DNA of 64,000 nt, from positions 1 to 64,000 of the forward strand of contig NZ_JALLAN010000002.1 of NCBI RefSeq assembly GCF_023062595.1, in the 5' to 3' direction. Shown piece after piece: positions 51,614 through 60,521 of the stretch; position 1 is the first letter of the stretch, and each line of letters starts with the position of its first letter. The notes beneath the pieces were generated by a model. That model was given only the letters and a program-made list of their open reading frames with translations. It was not told where the DNA came from and did no database searches. Made by a program: the position numbers and the translations under genes. This DNA is from Arthrobacter rhizosphaerae. GTDB taxonomy: Bacteria > Actinomycetota > Actinomycetes > Actinomycetales > Micrococcaceae.

Positions 51614-54103
51614 TTGTTCAGTGCCGCTACGCTCCGCTTGCCACTGATGCGCATAGTCGCTCTTTGCATCCTGCTGCTCCTGTTCATGCCGGCTGCCGCG
51701 GCTGTTGCTTCCGAGCACGACGGCGACTCCCTGGCTACCAGCCCCGGCGAACCGCTGCTGGGTGCCGTGCTGGAATGGGCGGAGGACGACGCCGTCGGGT
51801 TCTCCGAACGGTTGGGGGCAACTCCGGCCGTCCTGGGCCATGAGGTGTCCTTCCCGATGAAAGACGTCGAGAGGCGGTACCTTCGCGAGTTCCTGGCCCA
51901 AAGTGCAGCCGTCGGCGCCCACGCCTTATTAACGGTCAACCCCACGGTGCCCCTGGCTGGGGTGAATGAGGGGAACTCGGCTGAGTTTGCGGCGAACCTG
52001 GAGCAGTTGGCCGAGGGTTTTCCCGGGATGCTCCTGATCCGGTTTGCCCCGGACATGAATTCAAGCTGGATGCCATGGGGGCAGCAGCCTGAGGCGTATG
52101 TCCCTGCCTTCCGGACAGTGGCGCAGGCCTTCTCGGACATGGACGCTGCGGTGATGGTGTGGCAGCCATTCCTCGGACGGGACTACCCCTATTCCCCTAG
52201 TCATTCTGCTCCATCCCCGGGAGCCACGGGCTTTGCGGCTCTGGATACCAATGGTGACGGAGCCTGGAACCACGACGACGATGCCTACTCTCCGTACTTT
52301 CCCGGCGAGGAGTCGGTGGATTGGGTGGGGCTGAGTGCCAGCCATGACGATACCGGCGGCGCTGCTGCACTGAACACGGTGCCCGTGGACGGTGAACTGG
52401 CCTCGATGCTGTCCGGTGGCGGGGCCAGAGGCGACAAAGCCGGGGATGAAAATTTCTACGAGCGATACTCGGCGCGGAAGCCGTTGCTTCTGCAGACTTC
52501 CGCCTACTTCAGCCCGAGCGCCGGCGGTCCCGGCGAAGCCGAAATCAAGTCCGCATGGTGGCGGCAAGTGCTCGCTGAGGTCTCTTCCCCCGCATTTGAC
52601 CGTGTGGGGGCGGTGGTCTGGGACGAGCGCACGGCCCACGGTGACGCAGGAACGGTGGCCATCGATTGGCGGCTCACGCGGAACGGAGAAGTTGCTGCCG
52701 AGGCCGGCGGGCTTCTCAAGGAGTCCGCTCTGGTCACGGCCCCGGTTACCGAAAAGGTCAAGGACCTGGCCTCCTCGTCATCCTCTACGCTCGCCTCAAC
52801 GGGAATTTCGGGGATTGTCTTGTCGGGGACGGCAGCGTGGTTGGTGGGCGGCGCCCTGTTGATTGGGGCCTGCACCTTGTGGCTCCTTCCGGTGCGCCTG
52901 GGTTCGGCCCGTAGCTGGCGCTACGAGGAGACTTCTACGCGGGATTCAAGGGTGGACATGCTCCGGGGTCTGGCCATCCTTTTCGTGGTTGTTAATCATG
53001 TGGGCATTTCGTCCTTGTTCCAGCTTTTGACCCAGGAAGCAGTGGGGTTCGTGTCGGGTGCGGAGCTGTTCGTACTGCTCTCCGGTGTGGTGGTGGGAAT
53101 GGTCTATGGCCCCAAGGCGGCCAACGGCATGGCGGAGATCCTGGATAAAACCAGCAAACGCGCCGGAAAGCTCTACCTGACAGCGTTGGCGGTGGTAATC
53201 CTGGTTTTCGTCATCAGCCTCATCCCCGCTGTGAACACCCAAGCCCTTACTACCTTCACGGATCAGGGGACCGGCGGCGCTGGAAGAGCCGTAGCGGGTA
53301 GAAGCTATGATCTCTTCAGCGGAATGCAGGGGCTCCTGGAGTACCCGGTTCCAGGTGCCGTCATTCCTGCCGTTCTGTTTTTACAGTTTGGGCCCTGGCA
53401 GTTCAACGTGATGGGCCTCTACGTGGTGATGTTGCTGCTCAGCCCGCTGATTCTGTGGGCGCTGAGCCGTGGAAAAACAGCCTGGGTCCTCGCGGCCAGC
53501 AGTGCGCTCTACGTTATTGGTACTGTGTTCCGCTTCCGCCTGCTGCCCTCGCAGTTCGAGGACTCCTTTCCTCTGCTCGTCTGGCAGGTGCTGTTTGTCC
53601 TTGGCATCGTCGCGGGCTACCACCGGGGCCGCTTGGTGACCTGGCTGAGAGGCCATCGCTGGGTGGTGGCGGTATGCGCAGGGCTCACAGTGGCCTTCGC
53701 GTTTCTGTCATGGGCCAACCCGTACCTTGCCAACGAGTTCGACGTGCGCGTGGCTTCCCTGAGCGATACAAGTTTTCGTGCCCTGTATGAGAATCTGTTC
53801 GGCCGCACGTATCTGGAGCCGGGCCGGCTCCTGAACGTCCTTGTCCTGCTGGTCACCGTGTACGCCCTGCTGACGGCGTACTGGAAACCGCTGGAGCGTG
53901 CTTTGGGCTGGCTCCTGATCCCGCTGGGACGGGCAACGCTGTACGTTTTCGTCATGCATATAGTCCTGATCGCAGTGGTTTCCAACGTTCCCTGGCTGCA
54001 GCAGGACAACATCTGGCTGAACACTGCTGCCTACGCGGGAATGGTGGCCCTTCTTTGGGTGATGGTCCGGACGAGGACCCTGTTCAGGATCATCCCGACC
54101 TGA
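51614..54103 (+). CDS. GH26-like and OpgC acyltransferase fusion protein
   Basis: This 829-residue protein has an N-terminal signal segment; a secreted GH26-like beta-mannanase-type domain (residues about 45-360); a membrane helix (about 400-426); and an OpgC-type multi-span acyltransferase (about 445-829, starting RVDMLRGLAILFVVVNHVG). In the GH26-like part the usual catalytic HEMN is replaced by PDMN (Asp147 in RFAPDMNSSWMPWG), so it may be inactive or altered. A Ca-site-like loop DTNGDGAWNHDDD lies at 211-223. TTG 51614 follows AGGGGG at 5-base spacing. The architecture suggests transfer of acyl groups to a surface glycan that the extracytoplasmic domain recognises; this is inference. Confidence 0.8.
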   Translation: MFSAATLRLPLMRIVALCILLLLFMPAAAAVASEHDGDSLATSPGEPLLGAVLEWAEDDAVGFSERLGATPAVLGHEVSFPMKDVERRYLREFLAQSAAVGAHALLTVNPTVPLAGVNEGNSAEFAANLEQLAEGFPGMLLIRFAPDMNSSWMPWGQQPEAYVPAFRTVAQAFSDMDAAVMVWQPFLGRDYPYSPSHSAPSPGATGFAALDTNGDGAWNHDDDAYSPYFPGEESVDWVGLSASHDDTGGAAALNTVPVDGELASMLSGGGARGDKAGDENFYERYSARKPLLLQTSAYFSPSAGGPGEAEIKSAWWRQVLAEVSSPAFDRVGAVVWDERTAHGDAGTVAIDWRLTRNGEVAAEAGGLLKESALVTAPVTEKVKDLASSSSSTLASTGISGIVLSGTAAWLVGGALLIGACTLWLLPVRLGSARSWRYEETSTRDSRVDMLRGLAILFVVVNHVGISSLFQLLTQEAVGFVSGAELFVLLSGVVVGMVYGPKAANGMAEILDKTSKRAGKLYLTALAVVILVFVISLIPAVNTQALTTFTDQGTGGAGRAVAGRSYDLFSGMQGLLEYPVPGAVIPAVLFLQFGPWQFNVMGLYVVMLLLSPLILWALSRGKTAWVLAASSALYVIGTVFRFRLLPSQFEDSFPLLVWQVLFVLGIVAGYHRGRLVTWLRGHRWVVAVCAGLTVAFAFLSWANPYLANEFDVRVASLSDTSFRALYENLFGRTYLEPGRLLNVLVLLVTVYALLTAYWKPLERALGWLLIPLGRATLYVFVMHIVLIAVVSNVPWLQQDNIWLNTAAYAGMVALLWVMVRTRTLFRIIPT

Positions 54104-54158
54104 CGCCGTCGCGCATTACACCAACGGCGCACACATAACTGATCGGAAGAGCTCAAGT

Positions 54159-54590
54159 ATGGAAAATGAAACAGGACCGTTGCCGCGGGTTGAAGGTGAC
54201 GACCTCGAGTGGGAGGGCCAGCTTCAGACCTGGAACGATGAGCCATTCACCGGTATCGAAGTGTGGCGCTTTCGGGATGGCACCATCGAGACCGAATCGA
54301 CCTATAAGGAAGGCCTCAAGGACGGACTCTCGCGAACTTGGGACGAGCACGGCCAGCTGCGCGCGCAGTTCACGTGCCGCCTCGGCGCCATGTATGGCAA
54401 TTGCAGGAAGTGGCATGCCAATGGCCGGCTCGCCGAGGACAGCAACTACGAATGGGGCGTACGGATCGATGAGAAGGAGTACAACGAGCAAGGGGTGCTG
54501 ATCAACGAGTTCACCATGGATCCTTCCGACCCCAGCTCGCAGTACAGCATCCTGCTCAAGTTCAAGGACGCCTACGACAAGCATCTGTAG
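54159..54590 (+). CDS. MORN-like/YwqK-type protein
   Basis: This 143-residue soluble protein has MORN-like repeats of the toxin-antitoxin YwqK type: EGLKDGLSRTWDEHGQLRAQFTCRLGAMYGNCRKWHANGRLAED, and YNEQGVLINEF. Such repeats occur in antitoxin-like and cell-surface proteins. No partner toxin is visible next to it. Its size and neighbours resemble accessory genes. Confidence 0.75.
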   Translation: MENETGPLPRVEGDDLEWEGQLQTWNDEPFTGIEVWRFRDGTIETESTYKEGLKDGLSRTWDEHGQLRAQFTCRLGAMYGNCRKWHANGRLAEDSNYEWGVRIDEKEYNEQGVLINEFTMDPSDPSSQYSILLKFKDAYDKHL

Positions 54591-54757
54591 GGCCTACGCG
54601 GCGTTCAACACGGGGCGGGAGGCGCGGACGGGAGCAACAGCGGCCCGATTTACACCGATCAAGACTGCACGGCATATGCTGGCTCACAGGATAATGATGT
54701 TCGCTCGGAGGCAGGATTATCGTAGCCCTGGTCCGCGCGGATCCGGAGGAGACATAC

Positions 54758-55798
54758 TTGGTCACCATGGCGGAGGTTGCCCGTGTTGCTGGTGTTTCCA
54801 GGAGCACGGTGTCTTACGTTTTAAGCGGCACACGCCCGATTTCGGAGGAGACGCGCCAACAGGTCCTCAGGGCGATGAAGGATCTTAACTACACTCCCAA
54901 TGCACTGGCCCAGGGGTTGGCCGGCAAACGCACGGGAATCATTGCCTTGATCTTTCCGATCGATGAGGTTGGTTTCAACCTCACCGACTTCGAGTACATC
55001 CAGGCTGCTTCCGAGCAGGCCCGCAGCGAGGGCTATCACCTGCTGCTTTGGCCCTACAGTGCGAATGACGTCGAGGAGCTGCGGAAGGTGGTCAGCCAGG
55101 GAATCGTGGAGGGCGTGGTGCTGATGGAGGTGCGAACCGTGGACGAACGGGTGTCGTTCCTCCTGGATGCGCATCTTCCGTTCACCACAATCGGGCGTAC
55201 CGGAGGCCTCCAGTCACATCCTTTCGTTGATGCCGACTTTGAAGCCACCGGCAACATGGCTCTCGAGTATGTTCTAGGACTTGGCCACACGGATTTGGCG
55301 TATCTGACGAGGTCACAGGAAGAACTGGATGCCGGTCATGGACCTATCGTGAGAATGCAGGATGCTGTCCTGGCGGCCGCCGAGGCCCGGGGCGTCCGGA
55401 TGCCCGTGTTCACCGTATCCCCGACGTTTAATGACGGCTGGAACGCGTTCGACAAGATCCGGGAAATGTCACCCGGGATGACCGCCCTGCTGACGTTCAA
55501 TGAGCCTGCCGTTCCAGGCTTCGTGGCGGCAGCTGCTGATCGCGGGGTTCGCATCCCACAGGACCTGTCGTTGGTAGGCCTGAACACCAGCGATGGTGGA
55601 TCGTGTACGAGCTATCCCAATTTGACCAGCTTTTCTCCGAACCACAGCGAGCTGGCCAAGCTGGCGGTCCGGTATCTGATCCGGCGTCTTCAAGGCGAGG
55701 ATCCGGCCACATTCCAGAAACTCTTAATACCGGAATTGACCGAACGAGGCAGCGCGGGCAGGGCGCCCGCCCAGCCCGGTTCATCCCGCAACGCCTGA
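54758..55798 (+). CDS. LacI family regulator
   Basis: This 346-residue repressor has an N-terminal HTH (TMAEVARVAGVSRSTVSYVLSG, residues 3-24) with hinge helix (NALAQGLAG) and a periplasmic-binding-like sugar domain (TGIIALIFPI, FVDADFEATGNMALEYVLGLGHTDLAYLT, DLSLVGLNTSDGG). TTG 54758 has GGAGG at seven-base spacing and is the best start. It sits upstream of an MFS transporter with a palindromic operator region between them, and most likely represses it. Confidence 0.9.
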   Translation: MVTMAEVARVAGVSRSTVSYVLSGTRPISEETRQQVLRAMKDLNYTPNALAQGLAGKRTGIIALIFPIDEVGFNLTDFEYIQAASEQARSEGYHLLLWPYSANDVEELRKVVSQGIVEGVVLMEVRTVDERVSFLLDAHLPFTTIGRTGGLQSHPFVDADFEATGNMALEYVLGLGHTDLAYLTRSQEELDAGHGPIVRMQDAVLAAAEARGVRMPVFTVSPTFNDGWNAFDKIREMSPGMTALLTFNEPAVPGFVAAAADRGVRIPQDLSLVGLNTSDGGSCTSYPNLTSFSPNHSELAKLAVRYLIRRLQGEDPATFQKLLIPELTERGSAGRAPAQPGSSRNA

Positions 55799-55821
55799 TC
55801 TTGTCACAATTCGTGTGACTC

Positions 55822-55882
55822 TTGACGCCCTTCTGGATCCTTCATAGTCTGTGTTGACGCGCGTCGACGAAGCGCGTCGACG
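55822..55882 (+). promoter_or_regulatory. MFS promoter with LacI-type operator
   Basis: TTGACG (55822-55827), 17 bases, then TAGTCT (55845-55850) is a plausible promoter. Just downstream, GCGCGTCGACG occurs at 55859-55869 and again at 55872-55882 (13-bp period), with the palindrome GACGCGCGTC at 55856-55865. CG-centred palindromes covering the start of transcription are typical of LacI-family operators; the regulator is probably the upstream gene product. Confidence 0.6.
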
Positions 55883-55945
55883 CTCGGGCAACGTTGCCCG
55901 TTTGGGCCCGGCGAATGGTCTCCGGCCCTTGACAGTGAGAAGGAA

Positions 55946-57322
55946 ATGCCTATGAGTACGGCGAAGCAGTCCAGCATGCAGCAAACGGCGGTCCGGCAGA
56001 AGCCGCTGATGAACATGAAGCAGATCCTTCTGATGAACGCCGGATTCTTCGGCATCCAATACAGCTTCGGGATGCAGCAGACCGCGATTAACCCGGTCTA
56101 CGAGTTCCTCGGCGCCGATCCCGCCGATCTGCCCATCCTCAACCTCGCCGGACCGATCACCGGCCTGCTCATCCAGCCCCTCATCGGGGCCCTCTCCGAC
56201 CGCACCTGGAGCCCCCGGTGGGGTCGCCGCAAGCCGTTCTTCCTGATCGGGGCCATCGGCTGCGCGATCTGCCTGTTTCTGTTCCCCTTCGTTACCGCGG
56301 TCTGGATGGCTGTGATGTTGCTCTGGCTGCTTGACGCCAGCAACAACACGGCGATGGAGCCCTATCGCGCCTTCATCGCCGACAAGCTCCCCCCGTCCCA
56401 GCTTGGAAAGGGCTTCCTGGCCCAGGCGTTCTTCACCGGCCTCGGCATCACGCTCGCCAACATCTCACTGTTCGTCTTCCAGCAATTCATCGAGGGGGCA
56501 ACCGAAGCCGGCATCCCGTACTGGGTGGTGGGCTCGTTCATGCTCGGTGCCGTCTGCTCGATCGGCACAGTCCTCGTCTCGGTGCTGACCACGCCGGAGA
56601 TCCCGCCAACCAAGGAGGAGCTCGCGGCACTCCGCGCCAAGAAGGGCGGCCTCATTCCCGCTGTCAAGGAGATCGGCGAGGCGATCCGGGAAATGCCCAC
56701 CCAGCTGCGCAAGCTGGCAGTCGTGTATCTGTTCCAGTGGTACGGGATGGTCTGCTACTGGCAGTTCGTGGCTCTGTCCGTCGCCAAGTCAGTGTTCCCG
56801 GACGACATGCAAGGCAAGGAAGACGCCGTCGCATGGACCGGCCTGGTAAACGGCTGGTACAACATCATCACGTTTAGCGTCGCCTTCGCGCTGGTCGCCT
56901 TCGCCCGGCGTCGCGGAGCCAAGATGGTCCACTGTGTGTGCCTCTTGCTGGCAGCCGTGGGGTTGGCGATCTTCCCTTTCATTGACAATAAATTCCTGCT
57001 CTTCATCCCGATCATCGGCCTCGGGATCGCCTGGGCCTCGATCATGGGAGTGCCCTACATCATGGCCGTGCGGATGATCCCCTCAAACCGGTATGGCGTC
57101 TACATGGGCATCATCAACATGATGATCGTGGTGCCGATGCTGATCCAGTCGGTGACCTTCGGCTGGATCTACGACCACCTGCTGGGAGCCAACCCCAACA
57201 ACGCGATCGTGTTCGCCGGCGCGCTCCTTGGTGCGGCCGCGCTCAGCATGCTGTGGATCAAGGAACCGCCGATCATTAGCGACGTCGACGACGTCACCCA
57301 CATGCCGACGTCCGCGCACTGA
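55946..57322 (+). CDS. MFS sugar transporter (GPH/SLC45-like)
   Basis: This 458-residue major facilitator has about 12 membrane helices. The motif DRTWSPRWGRRKPFFLIG after helix 2 and LLWLLDASNNTAMEPYRAFIAD are signatures of the GPH/SUT (SLC45) group, which imports disaccharides. The N-terminal cytosolic tail is Gln/Lys-rich. It is controlled by the upstream LacI gene by position. The sugar is unknown. A universal stress protein follows 12 bases after its stop. Confidence 0.9.
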   Translation: MPMSTAKQSSMQQTAVRQKPLMNMKQILLMNAGFFGIQYSFGMQQTAINPVYEFLGADPADLPILNLAGPITGLLIQPLIGALSDRTWSPRWGRRKPFFLIGAIGCAICLFLFPFVTAVWMAVMLLWLLDASNNTAMEPYRAFIADKLPPSQLGKGFLAQAFFTGLGITLANISLFVFQQFIEGATEAGIPYWVVGSFMLGAVCSIGTVLVSVLTTPEIPPTKEELAALRAKKGGLIPAVKEIGEAIREMPTQLRKLAVVYLFQWYGMVCYWQFVALSVAKSVFPDDMQGKEDAVAWTGLVNGWYNIITFSVAFALVAFARRRGAKMVHCVCLLLAAVGLAIFPFIDNKFLLFIPIIGLGIAWASIMGVPYIMAVRMIPSNRYGVYMGIINMMIVVPMLIQSVTFGWIYDHLLGANPNNAIVFAGALLGAAALSMLWIKEPPIISDVDDVTHMPTSAH

Positions 57323-57334
57323 GAAGGACCTGAC

Positions 57335-57844
57335 ATGACAACTATGAAGGACTACCGCACGATCGTCGTCGGGACAGATGGATCCGGGCTCGCCGGACCC
57401 GTCGTCGCACGAGCCGCCTGGCTCGCAGTACGGGACGACGCCGATCTCGTCATCGTCTGCGCATACGCCCGGGCGTCCCGTCGGGCAGAAGCCATGAACG
57501 TCCACACTCTCGGCGGCGACCCACGCAGCGGTCAGGTCCTCGGCCGGGAGGCCGCCGCCCTTGCCGTGGAGACAGCCATGGCCACGGCCAAAAATGAGGG
57601 GGCGACGGTCTCAGCCACTCTCCTCGTCGACGGCGAGCCAGCGGCTGCACTCATGGCCACAGCTCAAGAGCGATCCGCGGACCTCATCGTCCTCGGGGCC
57701 ATCCATGACCGCTCGCTCGCAGATCGGCTGCTCGGGACGGTGGCCACTGAGGTAACCAAGCGGGCAACCTGCGACGTGCTGGTGGTCCGCCCTACCGATG
57801 ACGAAGGTGACCTCGAGGTGCCCGAGGACGCGGCTCCCCGCTGA
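57335..57844 (+). CDS. Universal stress protein
   Basis: This 169-residue UspA-family protein begins YRTIVVGTDGSGLAGPVVARAAWLA and includes SADLIVLGAIHDRSLADRLLGTVATEV, followed by CDVLVVRP. The ATP-site loop normally GxxGxxxG(S/T) reads differently here, so nucleotide binding may be weak. AAGGA precedes ATG 57335. It is probably co-transcribed with the MFS gene; a perfect terminator hairpin ends the operon. Confidence 0.87.
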   Translation: MTTMKDYRTIVVGTDGSGLAGPVVARAAWLAVRDDADLVIVCAYARASRRAEAMNVHTLGGDPRSGQVLGREAAALAVETAMATAKNEGATVSATLLVDGEPAAALMATAQERSADLIVLGAIHDRSLADRLLGTVATEVTKRATCDVLVVRPTDDEGDLEVPEDAAPR

Positions 57845-57865
57845 CGGCCTGCGCCACGGGATTTT

Positions 57866-57903
57866 GCCGGAACCGCTGGGGCTCAGGCCCCAGCGGTTCC
57901 GGC
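57866..57903 (+). terminator. Perfect 17-bp terminator hairpin
   Basis: GCCGGAACCGCTGGGGC (57866-57882) pairs exactly with its complement (57887-57903) around TCAG. It ends the LacI/MFS/USP group before the aldo/keto reductase. ATTTT precedes it, so it might also work on the other strand. Confidence 0.8.
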
Positions 57904-57960
57904 ACCTGTTTACCGCACGCTCCACCGCTTAGCTGGAAGAGCGCTGGAAAGGAGAGAACT

Positions 57961-59103
57961 ATGAATGGCGAAAAAATCACCGGCTTAGGTCATCTTGTGT
58001 ATGGGTGCATGGGTCTTGGCGGCGACTGGTCATCTGCGCCATATGGGCTGGCTGAGATCGATGAGGCTGAAGCCGCCGTCGAAGCCGCCCTTGACGCGGG
58101 AATCGGGATCTTCGACCAGTCGGAAGCCTATCGATTTGGCAAGTCCGAAGCCGTCTTTGGCGAGATTCTTTCCCGGTCGAGGGGTCTCCGGGAACGAATC
58201 CAAATCAACACGCATTGCGGACTCGGCAATGGCAACGGCAGTGGTGAAGCGCTGCACTATGACCTCGATGGCGCCGCGATCATCGAAAGTGTACGGCGCA
58301 GCCTGACGCGGCTGAAAACAGACTATATCGACACGCTCTTGCTGAACCGGGCTGACCCAATCCTGGAACCGGGACAGATCGCGTCGGCCTTCGAATTCCT
58401 GCGCTCCTCCGGCATGGTCCGGTATCTGGGCGTCTCCAATATGTCCGGCGCCCAGATCGCTTCGCTCCAGAAGCATCTGGACGCACCTATCGTCGTCAAT
58501 CAGATGGAAATGAGCCTGGGCAAGAGGGACTGGCTCGAGACCGGTGTCCTCGTTAACCACCCGGATGGAAGCGGGCATAGCTCCCCCGAGGGAACCATCG
58601 AATACTGCCTGGATAATTCGGTCAGGCTTCAGGCCTGGTCCCCACTCGCCAGGGGCATCTACACTGGCCGCGCATCCACGGCCAAAACACCGGAAGAAGC
58701 CGCCACGGCCAAGCTGGTCCTCTCCCTTGCCCACGGCAAACACACCACGCCCGAAGCCATCGTCCTGGCCTGGCTGATGAAACACCCTGCCGGGATCGAA
58801 CCTGTCATCGGAACGAAAGACCCCACACGGATCCTGGCAAGCCGCGATGCCGAGTATCAGGCCTCCCTCATGAGCCGACAGGAGTGGTACGCCCTCTGGA
58901 GGGCAGCCCGGGGAACCAACGTGCCCGTCCCGGGGCAAGGCACAGAACCAGCGGGGCGGAGCGGGCGATCAAGGGCGCTGGTAGTTGACGGCGTCATGGA
59001 TCCGGTCGATCGGCAGAACGGGACTGACGTCGTTAACGGAACTCGCAGAACACTTTGGTGTCGCAAGGGCCGTGGCGTCTCAACTTCATCGCTACCGAAT
59101 TGA
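57961..59103 (+). CDS. Aldo/keto reductase with C-terminal extension
   Basis: This 380-residue oxidoreductase of the YdhF/AKR type has YGCMGLGGDW, DAGIGIFDQSEAYRFGKSEAVFGE (with catalytic Tyr), NTHCGL, GMVRYLGVSNMSGAQI and VIGTKDPTRILAS (NADP site). AAAGGAGAG precedes ATG 57961. Residues beyond about 325 (from GTEPAGRSGRSR) do not belong to the fold and are low-complexity; the same DNA in the next frame encodes a helix-turn-helix-like stretch. The tail may therefore be a relic. Confidence 0.85.
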   Translation: MNGEKITGLGHLVYGCMGLGGDWSSAPYGLAEIDEAEAAVEAALDAGIGIFDQSEAYRFGKSEAVFGEILSRSRGLRERIQINTHCGLGNGNGSGEALHYDLDGAAIIESVRRSLTRLKTDYIDTLLLNRADPILEPGQIASAFEFLRSSGMVRYLGVSNMSGAQIASLQKHLDAPIVVNQMEMSLGKRDWLETGVLVNHPDGSGHSSPEGTIEYCLDNSVRLQAWSPLARGIYTGRASTAKTPEEAATAKLVLSLAHGKHTTPEAIVLAWLMKHPAGIEPVIGTKDPTRILASRDAEYQASLMSRQEWYALWRAARGTNVPVPGQGTEPAGRSGRSRALVVDGVMDPVDRQNGTDVVNGTRRTLWCRKGRGVSTSSLPN

Positions 59104-59115
59104 AAGGGACTGCAC

Positions 59116-59514
59116 GTGTCTAGGGGAGCCGTCCTTGTCGTTGAAAATGACGAGGACATTGCCGGTCTGATCACCATGATCCTGACCCAAGAGGGATTCG
59201 ACGTGTGTGCGGTGAGCACAGGTGTTGCGGCGCTCAGACAAGTCACCGAAGTGAACCCTGTGCTGATCACCTTGGAGGCCATTCTTCCCGACGCCGATGG
59301 TCATAACGTCGTGACGGAGCTGAGGAAGGTCACTCAAGCGCCGCTGCTCATGGTTACCGGACGTGCTTCAGTCGCCGATGAACTCAACGGTCTGGCTGCC
59401 GGCGCTTCGGTCTACCTGACCAAACCCTTCCGCATCAACGACCTCAGGAGTGCCGCCAACGACCTGGCCGGGTCAATCTCGGAGGCAGCGCGGCGCCTGC
59501 ACGTGCATATGTAA
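59116..59514 (+). CDS. Atypical single-domain response regulator
   Basis: This 132-residue receiver-only protein has lost the phosphoacceptor: the Asp normally in this position is Glu54 (ITLEAILPDADG), and one acidic-pocket Asp is Asn11 (VVENDED). Thr81 and Lys103 (LTKPF) remain. Such Glu-for-Asp receivers often behave as always-on or phosphorylation-independent. GTG 59116 follows AAAGGGA. There is no output domain and no kinase nearby, so it must act by protein contacts. Confidence 0.8.
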   Translation: MSRGAVLVVENDEDIAGLITMILTQEGFDVCAVSTGVAALRQVTEVNPVLITLEAILPDADGHNVVTELRKVTQAPLLMVTGRASVADELNGLAAGASVYLTKPFRINDLRSAANDLAGSISEAARRLHVHM

Positions 59515-59571
59515 CTACGTCCGTTCCTTGCCGCCCCGAGTCTCGGTTCCCGGCTCTCAGGGAATTGCAGC

Positions 59572-59919
59572 CTACCTCTGGCAGATCATCAGGCTATTTC
59601 CATCGGGGTCTTTGAAGTTGAACCACTTATCAAACTGGATTTCCTCCACGTCGGTACTCTTTTCCTTCATGTGCTGATGCGCGTTCTGGATGTCGCCTGT
59701 ATTGAGAACGACGGCGGCAATTTGGAAGACGGCGTCCGGAGAATAAATCTTGCTGTCGAGGATGAGTCCGGTGCCTTCCATGGGAAGGACGTAAAGGTGG
59801 TTGTGCAGGATCTCCCCGTCGGCGGGGACTCCCAGCACGTCGCAGTACCAGTCGCGTGCCTTGTGAAGGTCGCTGACCGGAATGAAAACCATGCCTATCT
59901 GAGCTGCTATCGGATTCAT
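59572..59919 (-). CDS. VOC family protein
   Basis: This 115-residue single vicinal-oxygen-chelate module has GMVFIPVSDLHKARDWYCDVLG and NFKDPDGNSLMICQ, typical of glyoxalase/bleomycin-resistance-like dimers. The metal ligands are not clearly all present. AAGGATCAGC precedes ATG 59919. Confidence 0.85.
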   Translation of the reverse strand: MNPIAAQIGMVFIPVSDLHKARDWYCDVLGVPADGEILHNHLYVLPMEGTGLILDSKIYSPDAVFQIAAVVLNTGDIQNAHQHMKEKSTDVEEIQFDKWFNFKDPDGNSLMICQR

Positions 59920-60067
59920 GCTGATCCTTTTTGTATATGTGGCTTAGCTGGTCCGCCGCGGTGCCCCGATGGCTGATGCGCTTACTATTGCACGACGGTA
60001 TGCACCGCGACAAGGATTGAGGAAAACGATTGCCCGCGATGAAGATTGTCGCCGTTGTATCTAACCG

Positions 60068-60445
60068 ATGGGAGGAGGACTCATCAAAACAATCCGCGGG
60101 ATCAGGCGGCTCCTGACAGAATTGCCTCAACCGGCAAGGACCTTCCATTGGTGCTTTGTCACGATGCTTCTCCTGACCGTTGCTCTAGGTGCTCTGACCC
60201 GGATGAACTGGATAGCTCTTGGATTCAGCGGAGCGGGTCTTTTCATGGCCCTATTTGGCCTATACGTCTTCCGGGATATCAACGACACGGCCACCAGCTG
60301 GTCGAGAATCTATAAGGAAAGTCGGGGAATCAGGCCGGAGAGCTTTACATTTGCCGATGTACCGACGATTAGGGGTATGGGATTCATGTTCATGGTCGGG
60401 GGCTTCTTCTTCGTGGCAGCAGGGTTTGGGATGGCCTTTTCATAG
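60068..60445 (+). CDS. Hypothetical membrane protein
   Basis: This 125-residue protein has an amphipathic N terminus (KTIRGIRRLLTEL) and three predicted helices (residues about 28-45, 48-70 and 100-124). A stop codon lies two codons before ATG 60068. The ribosome-site-like GGAGGAGG falls inside the first codons, which is odd; a rare non-AUG start just after it cannot be excluded. The family is not recognised. Confidence 0.6.
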   Translation: MGGGLIKTIRGIRRLLTELPQPARTFHWCFVTMLLLTVALGALTRMNWIALGFSGAGLFMALFGLYVFRDINDTATSWSRIYKESRGIRPESFTFADVPTIRGMGFMFMVGGFFFVAAGFGMAFS

Positions 60446-60521
60446 CCCGTTCGATGCATCTCCGTCCTTTTGTTTTGAGACGGTTTTTGAACGGCGCTTC
60501 TGACCGTGGGAGTGTGTTCTC

